From: Nitrospinota bacterium
Lineage (GTDB): Bacteria; JADFOP01
Length of the DNA: 35,570 nt
Direction of reading: 5' to 3'
Assembly (NCBI GenBank): GCA_022562795.1
Contig: JADFOP010000019.1
Span: forward strand, 1-35,570
Shown: positions 7,672 through 16,454 of the stretch, in pieces
Layout: each line of letters begins with the position of its first letter
Numbering within the stretch: position 1 is the first letter of the stretch
Notes under the pieces: model-generated
Databases searched by the model: none
What the model saw: the letters and a program-made list of their open reading frames with translations, nothing else
What the model was told of the DNA's origin: nothing
Program-made: the position numbers and the translations under genes

Positions 7672-9321
7672 ATGACGGCCCACTCGTTGCGTGAAAAACC
7701 ATCCTTGCGGAGCCTCGACGACTACCGTTTGCTGTGCGAGGAATGGAGCTGGTCCATCCCCGAGAACTACAACATCGCCGCCGACTGCGTGGACAAGCAC
7801 GCCTCCGACCCAGACCGTCGAGACCACCCGGCCCTCGTCTGGGAGAGCGCATCTGGGCAGAGCCGCCGATACAGCTTCGGCGAGATGAGCGAGCTCACCA
7901 GCCGCTTCGCCCACGCCCTGAGGGGCCTGGGGGTTAGGCCGCGCCAGAGGGTTCTTCTCAGGCTTCCCAACGTCCCCGCATTCCAGATTGCATTTCTGGG
8001 CGCTATCAAGGCGGGGGCCGTGCCGATCCCCTCCAACGTGATGTTCCGGACCGAGGAGGTACGCTACCGCCTCGCCGACAGCCGGGCCACCGCTGTGGTT
8101 ACCACCTCCGAGCACCTCCCGGAAGTTCTCGAGGCCGCCGAGGAGCTCCGTGGCGTTCGATGGATTCTCATCGACGGACCCCTCCCTCGCCCCGCCCACA
8201 AGCGGATGGTGTCGCTGGAGGCGGCGCTGGCCCGCCCCTCACCCCCCTACCCCATCGCGCAGACCCGCTCCGACGAGGCGGCTTACATATGCTATACCTC
8301 CGGGACCACGGGCGAGCCGCGCGGGGTAGTCCACACCCACCGGAGCGTCCCCGGCAAGGACCCGGCGGTGTACTGGTGGCAGGACCTGAGAGAAGAGGAC
8401 CGGGTGGCCCACACTGGCCACCTATCCTGGACCTACCCACTCGGCTTCGGCTTCCTCTATCCCTGGCGCCACGGGGTGACCACCCTCTGCTACGACGGGC
8501 CCTTCGAGGCCCAGCGTTGGTACGAGCTGCTCGCGCGCCACGAGGTGAGCATCTTTATGAGCGTGCCGACGGTCTACCGGAAGATGCTCAACGATGTGCC
8601 AGAGGCCCCGCCCCTGGCCCGGCTTCGCCACACAATATGCGCCGGAGAGCCGCTGCCGCCTGAGGTCTTCGAGGCCTGGGGCGATCGCCACGCGTTACCC
8701 ATTTACGAGGGGCTCGGGATGAGCGAGTTCAGCCTCTTCGTGACCAACCTCGTAGGGCTGCCCATCAAGCCCGGCTCCTGCGGGCTGGCACAGCCGGGCC
8801 ACCGCTGCGCAGTGATCGACGAGGCGGCCCGTCCGCTTCCTCCCGGCGAGCCCGGCCTGCTGGCCGTCGAGCGGGAAAGCCCAGCCTGCATGCGGGGCTA
8901 CTGGGACAAGCCCGAAGAGACCGAGGCCGCCTTCCGCGACGGGTGGCTAGTCGTCGGTGACACCGTCCGGCAGGACGAAGACGGTTACATCTGGTTCATC
9001 TCCCGAAGTGACGACATGATCACATCATCCGGCTACCGCATCTCACCCGAAGAGGTGGAGTCGGTGGCGAACCGCCACGAGGCGGTGCAGGAGGCGGCCG
9101 CCGTTGGCGCTCCCGATTCGATGAGGGGTCAGATCGTGAAGCTCTTCGTCGTGCTCAATGAGGGTTACGAGCCCTCAGAGGAGCTGGTTGAAAGCATCCA
9201 GCAGTTTTGCAAAGACCGCGCCGCCCCATATAAATACCCCCGGCAGGTGGCCTTCATCGACGCCCTCCCCAAAACTCCCAATGGTAAAATCAGGCGCCAG
9301 GCGCTGAGGGAGGGAATCTAA
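7672..9321 (+). CDS. AMP-binding acyl/aryl-CoA ligase
   Basis: This 549-residue enzyme of the ANL superfamily would activate a carboxylic acid with ATP to an acyl-AMP and then to the CoA thioester. The phosphate-binding loop reads YTSGTTGEPRGVVHTH (near residue 205). The YEGLGMSE motif (near 345), the hinge-region GDTVRQDEDGYIWFISRSDD and the C-terminal catalytic lysine in PNGKIRRQ are all present, so it should be active. Overall layout (WSIPENYNIAADCVDKH at the start, GYRISPEEVES near the hinge) resembles medium-chain acyl-CoA synthetases and benzoate-CoA ligases; the substrate is not resolved. A strong ribosome-binding site precedes the ATG. It stands alone between the regulator and the polysaccharide locus and is probably unrelated to both. 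Confidence 0.9.
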   Translation: MTAHSLREKPSLRSLDDYRLLCEEWSWSIPENYNIAADCVDKHASDPDRRDHPALVWESASGQSRRYSFGEMSELTSRFAHALRGLGVRPRQRVLLRLPNVPAFQIAFLGAIKAGAVPIPSNVMFRTEEVRYRLADSRATAVVTTSEHLPEVLEAAEELRGVRWILIDGPLPRPAHKRMVSLEAALARPSPPYPIAQTRSDEAAYICYTSGTTGEPRGVVHTHRSVPGKDPAVYWWQDLREEDRVAHTGHLSWTYPLGFGFLYPWRHGVTTLCYDGPFEAQRWYELLARHEVSIFMSVPTVYRKMLNDVPEAPPLARLRHTICAGEPLPPEVFEAWGDRHALPIYEGLGMSEFSLFVTNLVGLPIKPGSCGLAQPGHRCAVIDEAARPLPPGEPGLLAVERESPACMRGYWDKPEETEAAFRDGWLVVGDTVRQDEDGYIWFISRSDDMITSSGYRISPEEVESVANRHEAVQEAAAVGAPDSMRGQIVKLFVVLNEGYEPSEELVESIQQFCKDRAAPYKYPRQVAFIDALPKTPNGKIRRQALREGI

Positions 9322-9416
9322 AATGATCCTTGCACCCTCCATCAGCGAGTTATATACTAAAAAAGATAATCTATGCTAAATGGTAATATTATATGCCTAA
9401 TACTTATAAAATGATG

Positions 9417-9422
9417 TATAAT
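9417..9422 (+). promoter_or_regulatory. Possible -10 box upstream of the polysaccharide locus
   Basis: TATAAT occurs within a markedly AT-rich patch (about 9345-9425) in the 221-bp gap between the CoA ligase and the first gene of the locus. No good -35 box was found 16-18 bases upstream and no sigma-54 site fits, so only the -10 box and the local AT-richness support it. It is the best candidate in the gap for the main promoter of the export genes. Confidence 0.35.
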
Positions 9423-9542
9423 CCGTTCAACAGCCCACCATAGGGGGATAATCTTCGTGCTTTTCAACATAACGGCGGCTCCGGAAGACCAGGTCGAGCC
9501 CCTCGACTTAGGCCTGTTTATCATCGGTGGGAGGGCAAAGCC

Positions 9543-10763
9543 ATGAAGGATCGTCTGACATCATACCGCTCGACCTTGAGCGCCCTTGCGGCTTTGATGT
9601 TGTTGGTGTGGGGGCCTGGTTTCGTCTTTGCCCAGGCTCGTCCGTCGCCCATGTACGTCGGTGCCGATCCCACCCCACGGGCCCTTCGTTTCGGTCCCCT
9701 CGAGCTCTATCCCCGGGCCGAGGTGGAGGAGATTTACGACGACAACATCTTCTTGGAGGCGGTGGATGAGGAGATCGACTTCATCACCCACTACCGGCCG
9801 AACATCCACGGTCGCTTAAACTTTAAGGATCACATCGTTGAGTTCGGCGCGATGGGCGACATCGCCGATTTCTCTTCCAACGAGAAGGAGAACTACACGA
9901 ACCAAGCCTACGACGCCGGCCTCTTTTTGAACTTCGCTCGATTAAGCTTGGAATTGAAGGGGTACTTCGCCGACACGACCGCCCCCTCTTCGAGCGCGAC
10001 TTTGAGCGAGCTCGGCCCCCGCATCCGCCACTGGGACAGCGAGTCGGTCGGTGTATTGGGTATCAAGCTCGGCGAGAAGGCCAAAATAGAGTTCGACGCG
10101 CGCTTCTACGACCTGGAGTACGACGCCTCTGGGCTCGGCCGCCTGGAGCGGACCGAGATCGGCGGCGGGGCCTCGTTCTTCTGGCGCATCCGTCCTAAGA
10201 CCGACATCTTCGTAGGCTACGAGTACACGCAGCTCGACTTCGACTCCATCACCCCGGCCGACCCTCAGGACGACTCCGAGAGCCACCTGGCGCTCGGGGG
10301 GTTGCGTTTCGAGCCCGGCCCGAAGCTGGTCGGGCGCGTCTCGGCCGGCGCCGAGCTTAGGGATTACAACTCGATAGACGACCACACGACACCGGCCTTC
10401 GCCACCGACCTCACCTGGTTCGCCACCCCGAAACTCACCCTCACCGTCTTCTTCTCCCGCAAGTTCGAGGACTCCTCCTCGGCCAGCGACCAGTTCATCC
10501 GGGCTACGAAGGTCGCGGGCTCGGTGAGGTACAACTTAACCGACCGGCTGATGTTGCGTCTCGAGGGCGAGTACGACAACGACAACTACGACACCGCCCG
10601 CGATGATGACACCGGGCGAGGCGTAGGCGAGATAAGCTACTTCATAATCCGCGACATACTGCGCCTCAGCGCAAAGTACGAACGAATAGACCACGACTCG
10701 ACAATCGAAGAGAAAGACTACGACGTCAACCGCGCCTCAGCCGAGGTCTTGCTGCAGTATTAG
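9543..10763 (+). CDS. Outer-membrane beta-barrel protein of an exopolysaccharide locus
   Basis: The 406-residue protein starts with a signal peptide (hydrophobic stretch ALAALMLLVWGPGFVFA, cut before QARP). The rest alternates polar and hydrophobic residues as amphipathic strands and ends with an aromatic residue (EVLLQY), as expected for a barrel inserted by the Bam machinery. Early on it has the phrase LYPRAEVEEIYDDNIF, which is typical of the EpsL/VpsM-type outer-membrane proteins encoded next to Wza in exopolysaccharide clusters. It probably helps export or anchor the polymer. It is the first gene of the plus-strand locus, 87 bases before the Wza-like gene. The assignment rests on composition and position more than on catalytic motifs. 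Confidence 0.75.
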   Translation: MKDRLTSYRSTLSALAALMLLVWGPGFVFAQARPSPMYVGADPTPRALRFGPLELYPRAEVEEIYDDNIFLEAVDEEIDFITHYRPNIHGRLNFKDHIVEFGAMGDIADFSSNEKENYTNQAYDAGLFLNFARLSLELKGYFADTTAPSSSATLSELGPRIRHWDSESVGVLGIKLGEKAKIEFDARFYDLEYDASGLGRLERTEIGGGASFFWRIRPKTDIFVGYEYTQLDFDSITPADPQDDSESHLALGGLRFEPGPKLVGRVSAGAELRDYNSIDDHTTPAFATDLTWFATPKLTLTVFFSRKFEDSSSASDQFIRATKVAGSVRYNLTDRLMLRLEGEYDNDNYDTARDDDTGRGVGEISYFIIRDILRLSAKYERIDHDSTIEEKDYDVNRASAEVLLQY

Positions 10764-10850
10764 GGCGCCGCTTACGATGGAGAGCCTATCGATGTGCAAT
10801 GCCTGCCCAAATGAGAACGGTGCAGCACTTGTCCTGATGGGTTTTATCAG

Positions 10851-11750
10851 ATGAGGATTAAATCCGTATTTCATCATAGACGACCTCTCTTCGTGCTGCC
10901 GATCTTGCTTTTCCCGTTCATTCTTGGTGTCTTTGGGTACCCCTCTGCGTATGCGGCAGATTCCTCCGAATATCAGGTCGGCGGGCGAGATGTTTTGAAA
11001 ATTACCGTCTATGAGGAGGAGGATTTGACCAAGACGGTGCGGGTCTCAGGAGAGGGAAAAATTACATTTCCGCTGCTGGGAGAGGTGAAGGCCGCGGGCT
11101 TGACGGTGGGCCAAATCGAACGGAAGCTGGAAGGGCTTCTTAGGGATGGGTATTTGAAGAATCCCCAGGTTTTGGTCCTAGTCGAGGAGTACCGAAGCCA
11201 GGAGGTCTACGTCCTCGGAGCGGTCAACAAGCCCGGAGCCTATCAATTGACCGGCCAGGCCACGCTTCTTGAGATGATCTCGAGAGCTGAAGGCGTCGTT
11301 ATGCAGAAGGGCGCTGGGCGAGCAGGGAGAACCCTCATCCTCCTGCGTCCGATCGGTGGCGGGGCCAATGGCCATCAGAAGGTCGAAACAAAGACCCTTG
11401 ACCTCCACAGCCTCTTGGTCAGGGGCGATCTTTCCCTCAACTTCAAAGTCAGGGACAAAGATACCATCTACATCCCGAAGACTGATTCGGTCTTCGTCTT
11501 TGGAGAGGTGAAGCAGCCGGGCGAGATTCAGATACTGGGCAAGGGAATCACCGCCGCCGAGGCTATCGCCATGGCAGGAGGCCTGACGCGAATCGCCTCT
11601 CCCAGGGGGGTTAAGGTTGTCCGAGTAGTCAACGGTGCTGAGCAAACCATCTATCTCAATTTGAATGACATCATCAAGCGTGGGGATAAGAACAAGGATG
11701 TAGCCCTGCGGTCTGGAGATATCGTTGTCGTTCCCGAGAGCTTCTTCTAG
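10851..11750 (+). CDS. Wza-type polysaccharide export protein (SLBB domains)
   Basis: The 299-residue protein has a signal peptide ending PSAYAA, then a polysaccharide-export domain (about 38-115; YQVGGRDVLKITVYEEEDL), followed by two SLBB ligand-binding folds (about 118-200 and 205-290; VYVLGAVNKPGAYQL and VFVFGEVKQPGEIQIL). This family forms the octameric outer-membrane channel for capsule or exopolysaccharide. Unlike E. coli Wza it shows no lipobox cysteine and is shorter, so the C-terminal amphipathic helix of Wza may be absent and the barrel protein upstream may supply the membrane pore. The next gene encodes its usual inner-membrane partner, the Wzc-type kinase. No clear ribosome-binding site precedes the ATG. 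Confidence 0.93.
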   Translation: MRIKSVFHHRRPLFVLPILLFPFILGVFGYPSAYAADSSEYQVGGRDVLKITVYEEEDLTKTVRVSGEGKITFPLLGEVKAAGLTVGQIERKLEGLLRDGYLKNPQVLVLVEEYRSQEVYVLGAVNKPGAYQLTGQATLLEMISRAEGVVMQKGAGRAGRTLILLRPIGGGANGHQKVETKTLDLHSLLVRGDLSLNFKVRDKDTIYIPKTDSVFVFGEVKQPGEIQILGKGITAAEAIAMAGGLTRIASPRGVKVVRVVNGAEQTIYLNLNDIIKRGDKNKDVALRSGDIVVVPESFF

Positions 11751-11804
11751 CAAAGAGGTCCTCTTGAACTGTCGCCAAGAGGTATACCTCGCGTAAGGTT
11801 CGCT

Positions 11805-14069
11805 ATGGAATGGAAAGACGAAAAAGGGGTTCACCTATCCCAATACCTGCGGATCCTCAAAAAGCGGAAGTGGACCTTAACGACATTCCTCGTCGTCGTG
11901 GTCACCACCGTGGCCGTATGGACCTTCAAGATGGAGCCCGTCTACAGGGGCACCACCCAAATTCTCATCGAGAAGGAAAACCCTAACGTCGTCTCGTTCA
12001 AGGAAGTTCTCGAGCTAGAAGCCGGCGATCAGGAATACTACCAGACCCAATACAAAATATTGAAGAGCCGCTCCTTGTCCAAGCGCGTCGTCGATACCCT
12101 TGGGTTGAAAGAGTCGGACGAATTCTCGCCCAATCATCTGACTTTCTTCAAAGCGAGAGCCGCGTTTGGGACCCTTATAGAGAAAGTCTCAGCACCCAAA
12201 AACCTAAAAAAATGGTCAAATGCAATGGTAAATGGCACTAACGGTGTGGGACGTGACCGCGATGGGGACGGTTGGCTCATTGACGCTTTTTTGAAACGAG
12301 TGAAAGTTGAGCCTGTTCGTCGAAGCCGCCTCGTCAACGTAATCTATGAAGGCTACAATCCTATCTTGGTCGCCAAAATCACCAATTCCATCGCACAAAA
12401 TTACATAGACCAGAACCTGGAGGCGAGGTTACAGGCTTCCCAGAATGCTGTGGCCTGGCTCGGCGAGCGGCTGAAGAGGATCAAGAAGAAGCTGGAGGAC
12501 TCGGAGGCGGCTCTCCAGAGGTATAAAGAGGATAAAAAGATTGTGTCGGCTTCCTTAGGGGAGCGCCGAAACACCGTTGGCTCTAGGCTCAACGAGCTAT
12601 CCAGCAACCTCACCCAGGCCAAGACGGAGCGGATAGGCCTAGAGACCCTTTACAATCAGGTTAAGTATTTGTCGAAAAAGCCGGGGATGATTGAATCGGT
12701 CCCGGAGGTCATAAAAAATCCTCTTATTCAGGAACTCAAGGTTGAGTACTCCAGGGTCCAAGCCGAGTATGCGGAGCTTTCCAAACGCTACGGCCATAAA
12801 AACCCGAAAATCATCCGCCTAATTTCGAGGCTCGAGGCGATGAATGGCAAGATCGCCTTCGAAGTGGAGAAGATAATCAAGGGGGTCGAGACTGAGTACA
12901 AGGTTGCCAAAGCCAAGGAGGCTTCACTCCTACAGGCACTCGAAGCTCAGAAGAAGGAAGCCCTCGGACTGAACAAGAAGGCCATCAAGTTTAGGGCCCT
13001 GGAGCGGGAGGTTGAATCCAACAGGCAGATTTATACCTCCCTGCTAAAGCGCGCCGCGGAGACGGGCCTCACCAGCGAGCTCGAGAACGTAAATATCCGC
13101 ATCATCGACCCTGCCGAGGTGCCCAGAAAGCCTGCCAAGCCGCGCATTCTATTGAATCTCTCCCTCGCCGTGCTGGTTGGTTTCACCATGGGAACGGGGC
13201 TGGTCTTCTTCGTAGAGTACCTGGACGGCACCGTTAAGAACCCTGAAGACATCGAGGAATTCCTAGAAATACCTTGCTTGGGCTCCTTGGGGAAATTTAG
13301 CTCATCGGAGGTAGCTAGCGAGCTCTTTGTCATAAAAGAATCCAACTTGCCCTATGCAGAGTCCATCAAGACTGCTCGGACCAACATAGTCTACTCCATG
13401 GAGGCCCTCAAGGCCCGATCTCTCCTGATCACCAGCGCCGGGCCAGAAGAGGGAAAAACGGTCTTCTCGGCCAATCTTGCTGCGAGCCTCGCCCAGATGG
13501 GCAAGAAGGTCCTTCTTGTTGATGCCGACATTAGAAAGCCAAGGATTCATTCTATCTTTAATCAGGATCGGGCGCCGGGGCTCAGCTGTGCGTTGAGGGG
13601 CGATATTTCGAAGGTGATGATTCATCCCACCCCGGTTGAGAACCTTAAGGTCCTGACGGCCGGCCAACGTGCACACGATTCCTCGGAGCTTTTGAGCTCC
13701 GAAAAGTTGCTCGAGCTGATGGATTTTCTACATGGTAAATTCGACCATATTATCTTCGATACCTCCCCAATAATAGCTGTGACCGACTCCCTGGTGCTCG
13801 CCAGGGCAGTCGATGCCTCGGTGCTTGTGGTTAAGTCCGGGGGCATTCCGAAGGAGATCGTCAAGCGGGCATTGGCACAGCTGACCTTTTCCTTGAAGTC
13901 ACATTCCGAAGCCTGGGCTGAAGGGGATGCGGGCACGGGTCCCGAAGATGGGAGGCCGAGCAAGCTAATCGGGGCATTGCTCAATTTCGTCGACATCCGG
14001 GAGGACTTTTACTACTACCACTATCAAAAGTACTACCGGAAATACTATGCCGAGGAGTCTGCGGCGTAG
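11805..14069 (+). CDS. Wzc-type polysaccharide co-polymerase and tyrosine autokinase (BY-kinase)
   Basis: The 754-residue inner-membrane protein combines a Wzz chain-length domain with a cytoplasmic BY-kinase. The first membrane helix is at about 22-42, a periplasmic region with long coiled coils spans about 210-430, and the proline-flanked second helix lies near 450-472. The kinase has Walker A GPEEGKT with Lys551, Walker A' VLLVDADIRKP, and Walker B IIFDTSP. The C-terminal tail holds eight tyrosines in a short cluster (YYYHYQKYYRKYY), the autophosphorylation sites that control polymer length and export. An insert near residues 140-160 contains DRDGDGWLIDAF, resembling a calcium-binding loop. 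It follows the Wza gene by 54 bases and should work with it. Confidence 0.95.
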   Translation: MEWKDEKGVHLSQYLRILKKRKWTLTTFLVVVVTTVAVWTFKMEPVYRGTTQILIEKENPNVVSFKEVLELEAGDQEYYQTQYKILKSRSLSKRVVDTLGLKESDEFSPNHLTFFKARAAFGTLIEKVSAPKNLKKWSNAMVNGTNGVGRDRDGDGWLIDAFLKRVKVEPVRRSRLVNVIYEGYNPILVAKITNSIAQNYIDQNLEARLQASQNAVAWLGERLKRIKKKLEDSEAALQRYKEDKKIVSASLGERRNTVGSRLNELSSNLTQAKTERIGLETLYNQVKYLSKKPGMIESVPEVIKNPLIQELKVEYSRVQAEYAELSKRYGHKNPKIIRLISRLEAMNGKIAFEVEKIIKGVETEYKVAKAKEASLLQALEAQKKEALGLNKKAIKFRALEREVESNRQIYTSLLKRAAETGLTSELENVNIRIIDPAEVPRKPAKPRILLNLSLAVLVGFTMGTGLVFFVEYLDGTVKNPEDIEEFLEIPCLGSLGKFSSSEVASELFVIKESNLPYAESIKTARTNIVYSMEALKARSLLITSAGPEEGKTVFSANLAASLAQMGKKVLLVDADIRKPRIHSIFNQDRAPGLSCALRGDISKVMIHPTPVENLKVLTAGQRAHDSSELLSSEKLLELMDFLHGKFDHIIFDTSPIIAVTDSLVLARAVDASVLVVKSGGIPKEIVKRALAQLTFSLKSHSEAWAEGDAGTGPEDGRPSKLIGALLNFVDIREDFYYYHYQKYYRKYYAEESAA

Positions 14070-14105
14070 CCAACGTATACTTTTGAGTGGAAATATAGGT
14101 TGTTC

Positions 14106-14157
14106 GACCGGTTTTCCATTTGGAAGTTCCTCCGCGGAACTTAAAGGCTCCGGTCGT
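14106..14157 (+). repeat. Nested inverted repeats in the intergenic region
   Basis: Outer arms CGACCGG (14106-14112) and CCGGTCG (14151-14157) enclose a second perfect stem AAGTTCC (14125-14131) / GGAACTT (14137-14143) with a 5-base loop. There is no T-run, so this is not a standard terminator. It starts 37 bases past the kinase gene and lies 70-120 bases upstream of a possible sigma-54 promoter. It could attenuate read-through or bind a regulator. Confidence 0.6.
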
Positions 14158-14165
14158 TAGGCGGA

Positions 14166-14201
14166 AACCCCCGGAATTTCCTGGGAACCCCCGGAATTTC
14201 C
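14166..14201 (+). repeat. Two tandem 20-bp direct repeats
   Basis: AACCCCCGGAATTTCC occurs at 14166-14181 and again at 14186-14201, a 20-bp period (two helical turns). The region lies just upstream of the possible sigma-54 promoter at 14223. The spacing suits paired protein binding, but a recent slippage duplication explains it equally well. Confidence 0.7.
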
Positions 14202-14222
14202 GGCATTAAGAAGCAGTTCTAC

Positions 14223-14238
14223 TGGCCTTTGGGTTGCA
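14223..14238 (+). promoter_or_regulatory. Possible sigma-54 promoter upstream of the O-antigen ligase-like gene
   Basis: TGGCCTTTGGGTTGCA keeps TGGC, the full TTGCA box and the invariant GG-N10-GC spacing, but differs from the consensus at the three bases after TGGC. Transcription would start near 14249, about 73 bases before the ATG at 14322. The surrounding 252-bp gap also holds inverted and direct repeats. Weaker than the flp promoter. Confidence 0.45.
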
Positions 14239-14321
14239 TTATGTAACTCACGGGGCGGAGCCGTACCCAGGCCTAGCCCTTAGCGCTTGGGGCAACCTCG
14301 ATTAACATCTAACCGGTTACC

Positions 14322-16454
14322 ATGGCAAAAGCTGTCACGGCCCTTTCTCTACAAGCTGCGGGTGAGGTCTCCTCGTCTTCGAATGGGCTTATTGACCTCC
14401 CGGCCTCCATGAACCGGGAGAAGGCAACCCTCCTTTGCGACAAGGCCATAGAAGGGGGCCTCCTCTTCCTCATCATATTTACTCCGTTGGCTTTCGGGAC
14501 TGTCCACATTTGGTCTATCACGGTAATGGAGCTCCTTGTCGCTTTTCTCGTTATATTATGGATGATTAAATCTTTGAATATCCAGAGACTTGAAGACGAT
14601 TATCTAATAAACTACAATAGAGATGGCGGAGGTCAGGTTCTCTTGAGTTCCAGCCGCCTCGGCCTCGTCAAGACGCCTCTCAATATCCCGATTCTCCTCT
14701 TCATCGCCCTGGTCGTGTTCCAGCTGACACCCCTTCCGCCCTCGGCATTGAAGTTGATTTCTCCCGGCACTTACCAACTTTACTCCGAGACCCTTCCTCA
14801 TGCGTGGCCGGCTTCAGAGCTCAAGGGGTCCGAGGAGTCGGCCCCTGAAATTCGGAAGTCGGGCTGGAGGCGCCTCTCGGTCTACCCGGGGGCCACGAAG
14901 GGGGGGCTTTTGAAGCTCCTATCATGCGCGGCAGTTTTTTTCTTGGTGGTCAATAACCTGAAGACCAAGAGGCAGTTGGGCCGGATGGCAATGACGATCA
15001 TCGGCGTCGGGTTTATCATCTCCCTTGTCGGCATCCTCCAGCACCTAAGCGGGACGGGGAAGATTTACTGGTTTCGCGACGCCTCCTACTCCAACTTCTT
15101 CGGCACATACGTGAATAGAAACCATTTCGCGGGCTACGTCGGTTTGGCCCTGGGGTTGGCCTTGGGCTACTTCTTGACCTTGGAGAGGCAGCCCGCGCGG
15201 ATTGGTTTTCCGGGAATTTCAGAATATGGACCTCAAAGGTCCGAGGAAGTCGGCCCCAAAAGGGTTCTTCTCGGCTTCTTAATAGTAATTATGATGGGGG
15301 CCATTCTTCTTTCGGCTTCCCGGGGAGGGGTGGTCTCGGTAATGGTGGCACTGGCTCTCTATTCCTTCCTCCTGGGAATTCGCAGAGGTCCACGTAAGAA
15401 GGGCAGGGCCGTGCCGATAATCTTGAGCTTTCTCCTCGCCATAGTCATCTGGATGGGCAAAGGCCCCTCCCTCAGCCGTCTCTCGACCCTGTTTGAGCCA
15501 TCGATAATAGAAAACACCAGACCCATGATCTGGCGAGACACCATGGGCCTCGTTGGCCATTTTCCCATTCTGGGGACCGGCCTTGGGACTTTCCGGCACA
15601 TCTATCCAGCCTATCAGACCGTCTCTTTCCCTAGGCTATTCAATCACGCCCACAACGACTACGTTGAATTAGTTGCCGAGATGGGGCTAGCTGGCTTTCT
15701 CCTTGCGATCGGGGCCTTGGGGTTTACCCTGGCCTGGTCCATCCGAAGGTGGTTTCGGAGGAGAGACCCATACGCCGTGGGCCTCGCTCTGGGGGCATTT
15801 ACGGCTGTCGCGGCTTTTCTTGTCCATTCGCTTGTGGACTTCAACTTCCACATACCAGCCAATGCCATGGCCTTCTCGGCCATCTTGGGAATTCTCGTAT
15901 CGTCAGTACACCTAAATAGCCGCCGGGGAGGCTCGCTAGAGACTCCTCCCGCCCCCCGGCCCTCTGCCCTTGGACGGCCCTTTAGTATTTTTATTCTGGT
16001 CGTCTCGGTCCTTTCGGCAGGGGCCGTTACCGTCGCCTTCGCCGCTGACGGGCTCCTCTCGAGAGGAGTGAAGACCCTGAGCCTGGAGGATGCCCAGCTT
16101 GCAGCAGCCTTGGAGCCTTGGAGCGCAGAGCCCCTCTACCAATCGGGCAGGGTCTGGGAGCAAAGGGGCCTAGAAACCTCATCGTTGAAAGATAAGGTCG
16201 AAGACATCGACCAGGCCAGGAAGGCCTATGAATCGGCTCTCTTTCTGGCCCCCACCGAGGCCAAATATCACTTGAGCTTGGCCTGGAGCCTCCATCGACT
16301 GTCGGGTCTAAACTACTTGAACAGGCGGACATCCTTGAGCGGAGCCCAGATGGAGAGAGCCTACAGACACTATAGGCTAGCCTTAAAGCTCGATCCTAGC
16401 GACCGCTACATTAATGACTTCGTTAGAAGGTCAGCCCCTGGGGCCCTTCGATAG
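14322..16454 (+). CDS. O-antigen ligase/polymerase family membrane protein with C-terminal repeat region
   Basis: The 710-residue inner-membrane protein has about 11-12 membrane helices and the Wzy_C/O-antigen ligase signature HNDYVELVAEMGLAGF (near residue 445), preceded by GTGLGTFRHIYPAYQ. The long periplasmic loop that binds the lipid-linked glycan in this family is present. After the last helix (about 550-570) roughly 140 helical residues with alanine-rich TPR-like patterns (DQARKAYESALFLAP, YRHYRLALKLDPSD) follow. It either polymerises repeat units or transfers the finished polymer to an acceptor. The ATG at 14322 is the first after an in-frame stop but lacks a ribosome-binding site; the palindrome TAACCGGTTA (14310-14319) sits there instead. 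Its end overlaps the next gene. Confidence 0.87.
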   Translation: MAKAVTALSLQAAGEVSSSSNGLIDLPASMNREKATLLCDKAIEGGLLFLIIFTPLAFGTVHIWSITVMELLVAFLVILWMIKSLNIQRLEDDYLINYNRDGGGQVLLSSSRLGLVKTPLNIPILLFIALVVFQLTPLPPSALKLISPGTYQLYSETLPHAWPASELKGSEESAPEIRKSGWRRLSVYPGATKGGLLKLLSCAAVFFLVVNNLKTKRQLGRMAMTIIGVGFIISLVGILQHLSGTGKIYWFRDASYSNFFGTYVNRNHFAGYVGLALGLALGYFLTLERQPARIGFPGISEYGPQRSEEVGPKRVLLGFLIVIMMGAILLSASRGGVVSVMVALALYSFLLGIRRGPRKKGRAVPIILSFLLAIVIWMGKGPSLSRLSTLFEPSIIENTRPMIWRDTMGLVGHFPILGTGLGTFRHIYPAYQTVSFPRLFNHAHNDYVELVAEMGLAGFLLAIGALGFTLAWSIRRWFRRRDPYAVGLALGAFTAVAAFLVHSLVDFNFHIPANAMAFSAILGILVSSVHLNSRRGGSLETPPAPRPSALGRPFSIFILVVSVLSAGAVTVAFAADGLLSRGVKTLSLEDAQLAAALEPWSAEPLYQSGRVWEQRGLETSSLKDKVEDIDQARKAYESALFLAPTEAKYHLSLAWSLHRLSGLNYLNRRTSLSGAQMERAYRHYRLALKLDPSDRYINDFVRRSAPGALR

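Noticed and set aside
8160-8663. Long open frame overlapping the CoA ligase in another frame
   Set aside because: It is a shadow of the GC-rich ligase gene, rich in Pro, Arg and Gly, with no domain or start signal.
9383-9395. Possible sigma-54 site ahead of the first polysaccharide gene
   Set aside because: The nearby GG and GC pairs have the wrong spacing (11 bases rather than 10) and there is no TTGC box.
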